Shown here one piece after another: positions 50,704 through 59,848 of a stretch of 64,000 nucleotides of DNA. The stretch comes from CALJFL01 sp039964455. Its GTDB lineage: Bacteria > Pseudomonadota > Gammaproteobacteria > Pseudomonadales > Halieaceae. The stretch spans positions 558,001-622,000 of the forward strand of contig JBDVXK010000012.1 in NCBI GenBank assembly GCA_039964455.1, read 5' to 3'. The notes below the pieces were generated by a model. That model was not told where the DNA came from. It made no database searches and saw nothing but the letters and a program-made list of their open reading frames with translations. Numbering within the stretch: the first letter of the stretch is position 1; each line of letters opens with the position of its first letter. The translations under genes and the position numbers were made by a program.

Positions 50704-51903
50704 CTACAGACCCAGCACGTGCTTGGCGGTAACATTCTTTTGTACTTCATCGGAGCCGCCATAAATCGATGAGGCGCGCCCCCGGAAGTACTGCTTCTGA
50801 GCGAAATCGGCAAAGTCATTGCCGAATTGTGTTGCGCTTAAATCACCCTGCAGGGTCTGGCTGTAGTAGCCTGCCACGTCCATGCGCAGCTCCTGTATCG
50901 ATTGTTGAATAGTCGTACCCTGCAGCTTCAACAGCGATGACTCAGGCCCGGGCATGCCACCCTCAGCGGCGGAAGCCAGCACGCGCAGTTCGGTGAATTC
51001 CAGTGCCATCAAGTCGATCTCCACATCGGCCAGCCGCTTGGCGAACACCGGGTCCTGCAACAGGGACTCGCCGCCGTTTACTTCCGCACGGGCCAACTCA
51101 CGCAACTGCTCAAGGTTGAGTTTGGAATCTGCGACTTCTGCAATGGAAAGACGCTCGTGCACCAACAGTGACTTGGCATAGGTCCAGCCCTTACCCTCTT
51201 CACCGATACGGTTTTCCACCGGCACACGGGCATTGTCGAAGTGAACTTCATTCAGGTGGTAGATACCGTCGATCGTTTCAATAGGACTTACAGTCACGCC
51301 AGGGGTCGTCATGTCGATCAGCAAAAAACTGATGCCATCCTGCTTGCGGCCACTGTTGTCGGTGCGTACCAGGCAGAATATCCAGTCGGCGGCCTGTGCG
51401 AAGGAGGTCCAGATCTTGCTGCCATTGACCACGTAGTGATCACCAGAGCCGTCGCCATCAAGTTCGGCCTTGCACTGCAGTGAAGCCAGATCGGAACCCG
51501 CGCCGGGCTCGGAATAGCCCTGGCACCACCAGTCATCGCTGTTGAGAATGCGTGGCAAAAAGCGGGCCTTCTGCTCATCGGTGCCATAGGTGTAGATAAC
51601 GGGGGCCACCATGGTCACGCCGAAGGGAATTGGCGCAGGGGCACCTGCCTTGCCGCGCTCCGCATTGAAGATGAAGTGCTGGGTGACACTCCAGTCTTGA
51701 CCACCGTGCTCGACCGGCCAGCCGGGGGCCATCCAGCCCTTCGCATTAAGGCGGCGCTGATATTCAATCATGCCCTCCTTGAGATCGGGCGAGGCTTCTA
51801 CGCCGTGTAACTTTGCCTTCAGCTCATCATCCATCACGTTGGCAAAAAACTGTTGAACCTCGGCCTGGAAGGCGAGCTCCTCATCAGTGAAACGTATATC
51901 CAT
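50704..51903 (-). CDS. Acyl-CoA dehydrogenase, large-subunit type
   Basis: This 399-residue protein has WMAPGWPVEHGGQDWSVTQHFIF, GYSEPGAGSDLASLQCKAELDG, VVNGSKIWTSFAQAADWIFCLVRT and a C-terminal SSIYGGSDEVQKNVTAKHVLGL. These match the PimC/ChsE-type large subunit, in which the usual Glu-Gly-Thr is replaced by Gly-Gly-Ser/Thr. It pairs with the next gene to form a heterotetramer. It starts three bases after the haloalkane dehalogenase stop, giving one operon of dehalogenase > large subunit > small subunit. Confidence 0.88.
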   Translation of the reverse strand: MDIRFTDEELAFQAEVQQFFANVMDDELKAKLHGVEASPDLKEGMIEYQRRLNAKGWMAPGWPVEHGGQDWSVTQHFIFNAERGKAGAPAPIPFGVTMVAPVIYTYGTDEQKARFLPRILNSDDWWCQGYSEPGAGSDLASLQCKAELDGDGSGDHYVVNGSKIWTSFAQAADWIFCLVRTDNSGRKQDGISFLLIDMTTPGVTVSPIETIDGIYHLNEVHFDNARVPVENRIGEEGKGWTYAKSLLVHERLSIAEVADSKLNLEQLRELARAEVNGGESLLQDPVFAKRLADVEIDLMALEFTELRVLASAAEGGMPGPESSLLKLQGTTIQQSIQELRMDVAGYYSQTLQGDLSATQFGNDFADFAQKQYFRGRASSIYGGSDEVQKNVTAKHVLGL

Positions 51904-51906
51904 GAA

Positions 51907-52920
51907 TTACCCCTTTTTGATATCCAATATCGCCTGCACACACTGCTGTGGCTGGTCCTGTTGCAAAAAATGCCCCGCTGGGCTGATGGTTCGGTGATCC
52001 ACACCCTGACAACCCGGCACCTTGTCAATAAACTGCTTGTCACCGCCGGCAGTCACCGGGTCGTCGTCGGAAAAGGCGCACATAAAGGGCTTACCAAACT
52101 GTTTAAGCACCTCCCAGGCGGCCTTGTTTTCCGCTACCTCCGGCTCATCGTGGAACAGTGGCACCAGAGAGGGAAAACGGCGCGCGCCCGACACGTAGGA
52201 GGCATCGGGATAAGGTGCGTTAAAGGCCTCTTTCTCTGCATCGGTAAGCGACGAAGCATTACCAACGCCATCGATCGCATCGCCAGGGCGCTGGATTTCC
52301 TCGCTTTCGGCGCAGAACTTGCGCCAGTAGAGGAACCCGGGAACGCCGGGAGCGCCTCCCTCGTAGGTTCCGCGGAAGCAAGCATCCAGTTCCGACGCCT
52401 TTACCACCGGCAGCGCCTTGTAGGCCTCTTTCGCGAGCGCCGCGAACTCCTCAGGAACCATCCCGGCAGGTAACCCACCATTAGCCAGCACCACCCCGGC
52501 AAAGCGCTCCGGGAACGCCGCCACAAGACGCAGGCCGATAAGGCTGCCCCAATCCTGCAAGAATACCGTGATCCCGGTGAGGTCCAACTGAGTCAGCCAG
52601 TCACTCATCCAGGCCACGTGACGGGCGTAGGTGTAGTCCTCGATCTCTGTCGGCTTGTCAGAGCGACCGAAGCCCACCAGATCCGGCGCAATCACCCTGA
52701 AACCAGCCTCCACCAGCGGTGGAATCATGTGGCGGTACAGGTAGCTCCAGGCGGGCTGGCCGTGCAGCAACAGCACCACCTCGCCATCGGTAGGCCCCTC
52801 GTCCAGATAGTGGATGCGAAGCTCTGCCCCCTGCGTGTCATCTACCTGCAGGTAATGGGGCTGGAAGGGATAATCGACCAGGTTTTCGAACCGGTCATCA
52901 GGTGTGCGCTTGAATTCCAT
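51907..52920 (-). CDS. Haloalkane dehalogenase (class I, DhlA/DhmA-like)
   Basis: This 337-residue protein has HGQPAWSYLYRHMIPPL, VIAPDLVGFGRSDKPTEIEDYTYARHV, FLQDWGSLIGLR with nucleophile Asp123 and halide-binding Trp124, FLYWRKFC with a second candidate halide-binding Trp199, acidic SDDDP near 285 and AGHFLQQD with catalytic His317. These are the residues of class I haloalkane dehalogenases, which replace a carbon-bound halogen by hydroxyl. No signal peptide is present. It heads an operon with a heteromeric acyl-CoA dehydrogenase, divergent from a TonB receptor. Confidence 0.88.
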   Translation of the reverse strand: MEFKRTPDDRFENLVDYPFQPHYLQVDDTQGAELRIHYLDEGPTDGEVVLLLHGQPAWSYLYRHMIPPLVEAGFRVIAPDLVGFGRSDKPTEIEDYTYARHVAWMSDWLTQLDLTGITVFLQDWGSLIGLRLVAAFPERFAGVVLANGGLPAGMVPEEFAALAKEAYKALPVVKASELDACFRGTYEGGAPGVPGFLYWRKFCAESEEIQRPGDAIDGVGNASSLTDAEKEAFNAPYPDASYVSGARRFPSLVPLFHDEPEVAENKAAWEVLKQFGKPFMCAFSDDDPVTAGGDKQFIDKVPGCQGVDHRTISPAGHFLQQDQPQQCVQAILDIKKG

Positions 52921-53016
52921 TGTCCGGAAGTTCTCCTTGCTCCGTGTTTGTACTTCACCGCTTTACTAGCCATCACTCGCGATAATGCTGCATCTGCTTC
53001 TTGCATTTTCGAATAA

Positions 53017-53037
53017 TAAGGCATATCTTATGCCATT
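53017..53037. promoter_or_regulatory. Palindrome GGCATA-TCT-TATGCC between dehalogenase and TonB receptor
   Basis: The core arms are perfect (6-3-6) and the extended 9-base arms match at 7 of 9. A TATAAT box for the leftward gene overlaps its right end (minus strand, 53040-53035). A related palindrome is at 59776-59796, also between divergent genes, which suggests a second regulator distinct from that of the ATTGAC sites. Confidence 0.55.
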
Positions 53038-53092
53038 ATATTATGACACAAATACTGCCATTACAAGATAATTTATTAGAAGGAGTTCCGCA

Positions 53093-55357
53093 ATGACTAA
53101 GTTGAAGCCGCTGGCATCCGCACTGTCCCTGGCTATTTATGGTACGGGCGCCCTCGCACAGACCCCGATGCTGGAAGAAGTCATCGTAACGGCAACCAAG
53201 CGCGCCGAAAGTCTGCAGGATATCGCCGTCACCGTAACCGCATTTAGTGAAGATACGATTCAGGAAGCCAACATCCGCGATGCCGGCGATGTGGCGGTGC
53301 TGACGCCGTCACTCAACATAAATGCCAATATCAGCCCATTCAGTACCCGAATAACCATACGCGGCGTTGGAACGACAGGCTCCACCTTCCTCGAACCCTC
53401 TGTTGGCACTTTTGTCGACGGTGTCTACCTCAACCGCTCTGGGCTTGCGGTATCAGACCTGGTCGATATCGAGCGCATCGAAGTATTACAGGGCCCACAA
53501 GGTACGCTTTACGGCAAAAACACCAATGCCGGTGCCATCAGCATCACCACCAAAAGACCCAACTTCGAGGAGACCGAAGGCCACCTGGAAGCCACCGCGG
53601 GCAACTATTCCACGCAGCGGGTCACTGGCTCTTTGTCTGGCCCAATTTCGGACACTTTCGCCTATCGCGTGGCCGGGAGTTTCCACGAACGTGATGGTTA
53701 TCTCGAAAACCTTGCAGGCCCCGATCTCAACGATGCCGATGAATGGAACGTAGTCGGTAAGCTGCAATGGGAACCGACTGACGAATTGTCTGTTTTACTC
53801 AAGGCTAGCCGCGTAGAGCGAGACATGAATTGCTGTTCGCCGGATGCGGTGCAAGACCCTATCGCCGAGCAGGCGATCATCGACCGAGGTCAGCCACCCC
53901 TGGGCGACGACCCTTTTGATCACAAAACTTCACAGGATACGCCCAGCCCGTTCGAGCAGGAATCCACGGCGGCTTCGTTGCATATTGATTATGAGGCCGA
54001 CTGGGGCACCATCGAATCGATCACGGCCTGGGATGATTACGACCTCGAATCTTCCCAGGAGGCCAGTCGCTCGGTACTGGATACGACCTGGCTGAGCCAA
54101 CCCCAGTCGGGCGACAGCTTCTCCCAGGAGCTGCGATTCAGCAACAGCACCGACAACATCGATTACATGGCGGGCTTGTACTACTTCGAGCAAGAAACCA
54201 GTGAATTTGAAGGCAAGGACAAGATAAGCTCCGAAATCGGCTCCGACGTAAACATCGGGGCTGCGATCTTTAGTCCAACGTTGCCTTTGATCGTGGCGGC
54301 GGGAGATTACGGGATCCAGGACAGCGTCTTTGAAACCGAGACCATGGCAGTATTCGGCCGGGCTACCTGGCATATCGGGGATGATTGGCACCTGACCGGC
54401 GGTATACGCTGGAGCGATGAGGAAAAAGATGCCGACCTGTTTGTGGATGTGGTATCTACCGCGCTTACCGCCCAGGATCCTGAAAACATCCCGCCGCCGA
54501 TCCTCGCGCTACTGGCACAAAATGGTATCTTCCCGCCCTTCTCACTGCTGTCGTCAGCACGCCCGGAGATCGACGAATCTTTTAACCGAAGCAGCGACAA
54601 TGTCGACTGGCTGGCCAGCGTCAGTTACGACCTCAACATAGACACCCTGTTATTCGCCAGCGCCTCTACAGGCACCAAATCTGGTGGTTTCAATGGCGTG
54701 GCTGGCGAACCTGAAGATCGCGAGTTTAATGATGAAGAGACCACCAGCTATGAGTTGGGCATTAAAACCACCCTGCTGGACTCACGGCTGCGGATTAACT
54801 CCACGCTCTTTTTTACCGAAATCGAAGAGATGCAGACCAACCAGCAGGCAACCAGCGGCTTAGGTCAGTTCACCTCCAACCAGGGTGAGGCAGAAGTAGC
54901 GGGGCTGGATTTTCAACTGGATGCCCTGCCTTTACCCAACCTGACCGTTACCCTGGGCCTGCAATACCTGGATAAGTATGAGTTCACAGCTGGACCGGAT
55001 AAGGGACTGGATCTGGCCTTTGCCGCAGAGCTCAGCGGTAACCTGGCGGCGACCCTGGTGTTGCCACTGGCAGGCGGCGGTGTCTACCTGCGCGGCGATT
55101 ACAGCTTCATGGGCGATCATACAACCAACCCCGCTAGCGCCGCGCAGCTGGAAGCAAAGGATGAGCAAGACCGTGAGAACTTCAACATGAGTTTGGGCTG
55201 GCGCAACGATAACTGGAATGTCAGCGTATGGGGCAAGAATCTGACTGACGAAGAGTATGCAGTCCAGACCCTGGCCCCGTATCCCATTACTGATATGGAC
55301 GCCTACTTCCTGGCGCCGCCCAAAACCTACGGCGCGACCTTGCGCTACGACTTCTAG
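53093..55357 (+). CDS. TonB-dependent outer-membrane receptor, paralogue
   Basis: This 754-residue protein has an AGGAG ribosome binding site. A signal peptide to about residue 23 (TGALAQ) is followed by the plug: EEVIVTATKRAESLQDIAVTVTAF, TIRGVGTTGSTFLEPSVGTFVDGVYLNRSG and IEVLQGPQGTLYGKNTNAGAISI, nearly identical in pattern to the receptor at 22460-24721. The barrel ends Y-G-A-T-L-R-Y-D-F. It lacks an adjacent inner-membrane transporter. It is followed by a strong terminator. Confidence 0.93.
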   Translation: MTKLKPLASALSLAIYGTGALAQTPMLEEVIVTATKRAESLQDIAVTVTAFSEDTIQEANIRDAGDVAVLTPSLNINANISPFSTRITIRGVGTTGSTFLEPSVGTFVDGVYLNRSGLAVSDLVDIERIEVLQGPQGTLYGKNTNAGAISITTKRPNFEETEGHLEATAGNYSTQRVTGSLSGPISDTFAYRVAGSFHERDGYLENLAGPDLNDADEWNVVGKLQWEPTDELSVLLKASRVERDMNCCSPDAVQDPIAEQAIIDRGQPPLGDDPFDHKTSQDTPSPFEQESTAASLHIDYEADWGTIESITAWDDYDLESSQEASRSVLDTTWLSQPQSGDSFSQELRFSNSTDNIDYMAGLYYFEQETSEFEGKDKISSEIGSDVNIGAAIFSPTLPLIVAAGDYGIQDSVFETETMAVFGRATWHIGDDWHLTGGIRWSDEEKDADLFVDVVSTALTAQDPENIPPPILALLAQNGIFPPFSLLSSARPEIDESFNRSSDNVDWLASVSYDLNIDTLLFASASTGTKSGGFNGVAGEPEDREFNDEETTSYELGIKTTLLDSRLRINSTLFFTEIEEMQTNQQATSGLGQFTSNQGEAEVAGLDFQLDALPLPNLTVTLGLQYLDKYEFTAGPDKGLDLAFAAELSGNLAATLVLPLAGGGVYLRGDYSFMGDHTTNPASAAQLEAKDEQDRENFNMSLGWRNDNWNVSVWGKNLTDEEYAVQTLAPYPITDMDAYFLAPPKTYGATLRYDF

Positions 55358-55406
55358 TTCATCCAGGGACTGAGCGCTGCACTGATCGGGGCGCTCTCCT
55401 ATTTTT

Positions 55407-55439
55407 AAGGCATAGCTCTTCGGGGCTATGCCTTTTTTT
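55407..55439 (+). terminator. Rho-independent terminator after the TonB receptor
   Basis: AAGGCATAGC pairs with GCTATGCCTT around an eight-base loop containing TTCGG and is followed by a T-run. The stem is preceded by A's/T's, so it may also serve the convergent GST gene. Confidence 0.85.
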
Positions 55440-55475
55440 ACGGGTAATCGGGCAGGTAGCCCTTTGGACTGCCCT

Positions 55476-56603
55476 CTATTTCCAAACCTCAAGGTTATCG
55501 GATCGATGCAGCTGTCTGTCCAGTTTGATGGAGAGGAGGTCGGACATGCCGCAGGCCTGGAGCATTTGAGCCACCGATGCCTGGTCACTCGCAGGAAGTG
55601 CCGCATAAATCGCCTGAACCCGCTGCAATAGATAGAAACGGTAGGGTTGTGCCAGGGCGCTGATAGTTTGCCCACGCACGGTAAATTCAACGTTACCCAG
55701 GGGGTCGGCTAGCCGGCCTACGGCGGCGGTTCCGGCCTCGGGCTTGTGCTCGGCCAACCAGTCGTTGATGCAACCGGCGGCAGCACGGGTTTCGGGCACA
55801 AAATCTTCCGCCAGCACGCGCAGTACCGCCAGCAGAGTTTCCGGTACCTCGTCATCCGCTAAAAAATCGGTGCCCGCCGTGAAATATTCCGGCACATCCT
55901 GGTCTGCCCGGTTCATTCGCTCTACCCAACGATAAACACGCGTTGCGCGCTGTTGCATCAGGCGCGCCGGGTGGGGGTCTCTTCCCAGGTGAGCATACAT
56001 GGGCGCAAGCAGGCCGAAATCGCCGACAGAGGGTTTCCAGCCCAGCAGGTAGGGATATTGCTCAAAATGTGCATTGAGCGCATCGAGATACTCCAGGTAA
56101 AGTTCTTCCACCAGTTCCTGCGACTGTTCAGTGACGCCGAAAATCTGCGCTGCGTGGCGCATTCGATCCATCATGTAATCGGTTTTATCCTGCCGCTGGG
56201 GCGTATCGCGCTGGGAATGCAGGAAGTGGTATCCAACAAACTCCAGGTTATCCTCCGGGAAATTCCAGCGATAGTGCATAGCCGGGCGCAGCAGGCCGTC
56301 GGTGCCAATCACATCAAACAATGCGCTGATGATCTGCTGGCGCGGGCCCGCGGGTTGGCTGGGGCGACCATTGGCGGCCTCGAAGTGTTCGATGATTGCG
56401 GCGCCATCGCGAATCACCTCACCCAGAGGCGTTACCAGAGTGGGAATAGTAGGCAGTTTGCCCTTGGGTAATACCTCAGCCTTGAAACTCTCATGGCCGG
56501 TAGACAGCTCCTGAAAAGAAATACCCTGCTTGATCAGGTAAGCGCGTGCCCGACCTGAGTACAGTGAATGAGTGATGGCATATAAACGGTGTACTTCAGT
56601 CAT
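55476..56603 (-). CDS. Glutathione S-transferase-like protein, long form
   Basis: This 375-residue protein has an N-terminal thioredoxin-like domain, RLYAITHSLYSGRARAYLIKQGISFQEL, with KLPTIPTLV (cis-Pro) and IRDGAAIIEHFEA (glutathione-binding acidic/Ser-type position). The C-terminal domain includes PAMHYRWNFPEDN, YLLGWKPSVGDFGLLAPMYAHLG and a long tail, as in the protein at 40940-41980. Its ATG overlaps the sulfatase stop by one base (TGATG), so it is translationally coupled as the fourth gene of the cassette. A glutathione-dependent transferase or isomerase is likely. Confidence 0.8.
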   Translation of the reverse strand: MTEVHRLYAITHSLYSGRARAYLIKQGISFQELSTGHESFKAEVLPKGKLPTIPTLVTPLGEVIRDGAAIIEHFEAANGRPSQPAGPRQQIISALFDVIGTDGLLRPAMHYRWNFPEDNLEFVGYHFLHSQRDTPQRQDKTDYMMDRMRHAAQIFGVTEQSQELVEELYLEYLDALNAHFEQYPYLLGWKPSVGDFGLLAPMYAHLGRDPHPARLMQQRATRVYRWVERMNRADQDVPEYFTAGTDFLADDEVPETLLAVLRVLAEDFVPETRAAAGCINDWLAEHKPEAGTAAVGRLADPLGNVEFTVRGQTISALAQPYRFYLLQRVQAIYAALPASDQASVAQMLQACGMSDLLSIKLDRQLHRSDNLEVWK

Positions 56604-58426
56604 CAGTGCGATTCCTTCTTCATTCGGTAGGCGACATAAAATGGTAGCAACACCAATATAGCCAGCAGGGCCAGAAGTATTCCTTCGCGGTATTGTGTCT
56701 GTAACGTATTGGATACCAGCTGCTTCATCTGTGTATAGCCAGCAGGCAGGGGAAGTACGCCATTCTCGCGCTGGTAACGCTGATAGCGGGATAACATGCG
56801 CTGGAAGATAACTGGGTGAGTACTGGCAAGGTCTAACGTCTCACCTGGGTCCTCGACAATATTGAATAGCCGCCACTGGCCATCGCCCAAGGGCGGCTGG
56901 TTGACCACCAATTTGTAATCCCCCTGGAACAGGACCGCATGGCCGGTGAGCTCGTAGCCCACCGCGTCATCCTCACTGTATACCCGGTCTGCCTCTCCTG
57001 TTAGCAATGGCGTAAGGTCACGACCGATCATGGGCAGCACAGGCCTTCCGGCATAACGCTCACCGGGCTGCGCGACACCTGCCATAGACAAAATAGTAGG
57101 GGTGATGTCAGTGGCCCAGATGAAGGCAGGATTCAGCTCAGCGGCCTGCGACACAGGCTTACCGGCAATGATCAACGGCACACGCATACCACCCTCCCCC
57201 GTGTAAAACTTGTAGAAGGACAAAGGGCTGGCTGCTGCACTGGCGAAACTGGGACTGATCGTATTGTAACTTCCCTTCAGGCCCAGTCGATCGTAATCCA
57301 GTTGGTAACCAAGCCTTCCGGGGCCGAGGTTAACAGGAAAAGCCATCGGGTCGGCGGGGCCGCTGCCTTCGCTGCCGTTATCCGAGGTAAAAATGAAAAT
57401 GGTATTTTCGTACTGCCCCTGCGACTTGAGGTACTCCACCAGACGTCCAATATGAAAGTCCATGGCTTCGATCATGCCCGCGTAAACCGCCATGCGCTTG
57501 GCCTCATAACGCTTACGCTGCTGACTCAAAGCGTCCCAATCATCTGTGGTCGCCATATCCACCATGGCCGTATCCGGTGGCACTATGCCCAGCTCCACCG
57601 CCTGCTCCAGGCGCTGATTGCGCAGTGAATCCCAACCCGAGTCGTACACCCCCATATATTTGTCGATGTACTCCTGTGGCGCCTGCACGGGTATGTGCAC
57701 AGCCTGGAATGGCACATAGGCAAAAAACGGCTTGCCGTCTTTGAGGTTGCTATCAATAAACTCAATGGTTTTGTCGATCAGGAAGCGCGAAGAGTAAAAG
57801 TCCTCTGGCAAAGAGATACGTTCACCGTCGGCAAACCAGTTGGCATCATCGTACAGGGGTATGTAAGGACGCTGTTCCCAGTTGTCGGCGCCGGAGTCCA
57901 TCAACGCCACCGTGCGCTGGAACCCGCGACTGCTGGGACGTTTATCCGGGGTGGCCCCCAGGTGCCATTTACCCGCCATATAAGTGTGATAGCCAGCATC
58001 TTCCAGCAGGGTGGCCACGGTTACCACGTTGTCACCGAGCACGCCCTGATAGTGGGCGTGTGCGCGCTGCTCGGGCGCCAGCATTTCAGGAATATTCGGC
58101 ACACCGGCCAGGTGGTTATCCACGCCGGTGAGCAGCATGGCCCGGGCCGGGGCGCAGTTAGCGGCGGTGTGGTAGTTGGTGAAACGCACCCCCCGCTCCG
58201 CAAGAGCCGACAGGGTGGGCGTGTTCACCTCGCTGCCATAGGGGGCAATGTCGGTGTAACCCAGGTCGTCCGCCAGGATAAACACAATATTCGGGCGTGA
58301 AGCAGACCCGTGGGGCACACCGTCGAGCGCGTCAAACTCCTCACTCGCGTTTACCCCGGCAATTGAAAAATTCAGTGACAGCGCGGCGGCCACGCCCCAC
58401 CGCCGGATACCAGAAGCCTTCACCAT
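56603..58426 (-). CDS. Periplasmic sulfatase with C-terminal membrane helix (CAPAR type), paralogue
   Basis: This gene encodes 607 residues from the ATG at 58426, which lies one base after the upstream stop; an ATG at 58459 would overlap that gene. A signal peptide ends near GVNASE. LADDLGYTD, Cys91 in CAPAR, AGKWHLG and FTSDNGSEGSG are present, and a hydrophobic C-terminal stretch (ILLALLAILVLLPFYVA) before RMKKESH anchors the enzyme. Alignment by eye with 7500-9362 is colinear throughout. As in that copy, Ala replaces Ser in the formylglycine motif. Confidence 0.92.
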   Translation of the reverse strand: MVKASGIRRWGVAAALSLNFSIAGVNASEEFDALDGVPHGSASRPNIVFILADDLGYTDIAPYGSEVNTPTLSALAERGVRFTNYHTAANCAPARAMLLTGVDNHLAGVPNIPEMLAPEQRAHAHYQGVLGDNVVTVATLLEDAGYHTYMAGKWHLGATPDKRPSSRGFQRTVALMDSGADNWEQRPYIPLYDDANWFADGERISLPEDFYSSRFLIDKTIEFIDSNLKDGKPFFAYVPFQAVHIPVQAPQEYIDKYMGVYDSGWDSLRNQRLEQAVELGIVPPDTAMVDMATTDDWDALSQQRKRYEAKRMAVYAGMIEAMDFHIGRLVEYLKSQGQYENTIFIFTSDNGSEGSGPADPMAFPVNLGPGRLGYQLDYDRLGLKGSYNTISPSFASAAASPLSFYKFYTGEGGMRVPLIIAGKPVSQAAELNPAFIWATDITPTILSMAGVAQPGERYAGRPVLPMIGRDLTPLLTGEADRVYSEDDAVGYELTGHAVLFQGDYKLVVNQPPLGDGQWRLFNIVEDPGETLDLASTHPVIFQRMLSRYQRYQRENGVLPLPAGYTQMKQLVSNTLQTQYREGILLALLAILVLLPFYVAYRMKKESH

Positions 58427-58427
58427 C

Positions 58428-58805
58428 TCAGGCGGCTTCGGGTAGACGGCGCGATACAACCAGCAAAATGATCGACACGATCACCTCAGGGGCAATCAGG
58501 TCCAGCGCTAAAGTGGCATCGTGCACCAACCACGCCAGAACGCGGCCCACAGCCGTGATGGATAGCAACATGATCGCCGGGTAATACCAACTGCGACGCC
58601 CGCTGATCAGTGCAATCAACATGCAGCTGGCCAGAGTCAGGAAGAAGGCGGACATGTCACCCACCTGGGAACTCAAGCCCACACCCTGATCAAGGGTCAA
58701 GCCAAAATCGGGGGCCACCCCGGCAGGGGCTACCAGCCAGCGCAATCCTGTTACCAGGAACAGGATTGCTGGCAGGAGTACCAGAATTTTAAGGATTCTA
58801 TTCAT
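58428..58805 (-). CDS. Small four-helix membrane protein of the sulfatase cassette, paralogue
   Basis: This 125-residue protein matches 9369-9746 almost residue for residue (FLVTGLRWLVAPAGVAP, LDQGVGLSSQVGDMSAFF, GRRSWYYPAIMLLS, DLIAPEV). Four membrane helices are predicted by hydrophobicity. It is placed between the PfpI-like gene and the sulfatase with only one base to the sulfatase start. The strong conservation between copies suggests selection for a real function with those partners. Confidence 0.78.
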   Translation of the reverse strand: MNRILKILVLLPAILFLVTGLRWLVAPAGVAPDFGLTLDQGVGLSSQVGDMSAFFLTLASCMLIALISGRRSWYYPAIMLLSITAVGRVLAWLVHDATLALDLIAPEVIVSIILLVVSRRLPEAA

Positions 58806-58869
58806 CTTTTATCCTCTAACAACTTTTTTGTGCGCAGGCCACGATTAAACGAGGTCTGTGCACTACCAG

Positions 58870-59721
58870 TCAGTCCCGCTCGTTAAGAACCAGCATCATG
58901 TTATGTGCCGTCTCCAGGCCCGAGTTCTGGTTCTGGCCGGTGACAAAGCGCTGCCCGTCGTCGATGGAAACGTGTGTAGCAAAAATATCCCTGAATGCGG
59001 TCTGGCTTTCGAATACGACACCCGCCTTGCGCAGCTCCGTCTCCGGATGCAGCGGTGTGAGTTCTATACCGAGTTCCTTGATTTGTTTGTCGGTAACCCC
59101 GGTCATGCGGCGACCGGCAATCAGCAGCTTGCCGTCGCGGTCGCGGGCGTTCACCAGGCCCAGTACGCCGTGGCAAACACCACCAATCACCGCAGCTTTG
59201 TCGCCGTAGTAGGACTCACTCACCTTGGCTGCCAACACGGGAGATTGCGCCAGATCGTAGGCTGCGCCCCAGCCACCCGATATGAAGACAATGTCGTACT
59301 GGTCAATAGCCACATCGGCAATAGGGATGGAGTTCTTCACCTTGGCCTGGGCAATGGCATCATTGAGGTAGCGATCGTCTTCCGGCGACCGGACCATGAA
59401 TTGCAGCGTCTGGGGGTCAATTGGGATTTCACCGCCCGTGATACTGGCAATGTCCACCTCCATGCCACCGTCAAGGAACGTGTAGTAGGGATGGGTAAAC
59501 TCAGAAGCCATCACCCCGGTGGCCGGGCCCTCGGTTTCCCCCGGGGCCGCCAGCACGCCATGGCTGGTGGTGATAATCAGGGCGCGTTTCCCCGGCAGCT
59601 CTGCCGTTGGCCCATTGTATTCCGGGTGCAAGCCAGCCTTGTGCAGAATGGTAGGCAGCGACAGCAACAACAGCCCTACCAAGACGAGCAACCCTGCAGC
59701 AGTAAAGAGCAACTTTTTCAT
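58870..59721 (-). CDS. Membrane-anchored DJ-1/PfpI family protein, paralogue
   Basis: This 283-residue protein has an N-terminal membrane helix (about 4-26), KRALIITTSHGVLAAPGETEGPATG, SEFTHPYY with the likely acidic residue, FISGGWGAAYDL and the nucleophile elbow GGVCHGVLGL. It is colinear with 9752-10603. It begins the cassette PfpI > membrane protein > sulfatase > GST and is divergent from the MBL hydrolase gene, with a palindromic operator in between. Confidence 0.85.
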   Translation of the reverse strand: MKKLLFTAAGLLVLVGLLLLSLPTILHKAGLHPEYNGPTAELPGKRALIITTSHGVLAAPGETEGPATGVMASEFTHPYYTFLDGGMEVDIASITGGEIPIDPQTLQFMVRSPEDDRYLNDAIAQAKVKNSIPIADVAIDQYDIVFISGGWGAAYDLAQSPVLAAKVSESYYGDKAAVIGGVCHGVLGLVNARDRDGKLLIAGRRMTGVTDKQIKELGIELTPLHPETELRKAGVVFESQTAFRDIFATHVSIDDGQRFVTGQNQNSGLETAHNMMLVLNERD

Positions 59722-59775
59722 AAGCGATATTCCGATAAGACTTGTAGAGGCGAGTTTAAGATTAGAAACTATTTA

Positions 59776-59796
59776 TATGGCATATATTATGTCATA
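59776..59796. promoter_or_regulatory. Palindrome TATGGCATA-TAT-TATGTCATA between PfpI and MBL genes
   Basis: The 9-3-9 arms match at 8 of 9 positions and share the GGCATA half-site and spacing with the palindrome at 53017-53037. Its placement between divergent start codons supports an operator role for both genes. Confidence 0.6.
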
Positions 59797-59848
59797 ATAA
59801 GTCACTCTACATCAAGTACAATACGCTCTGGGATACGAGGAACTGTGT

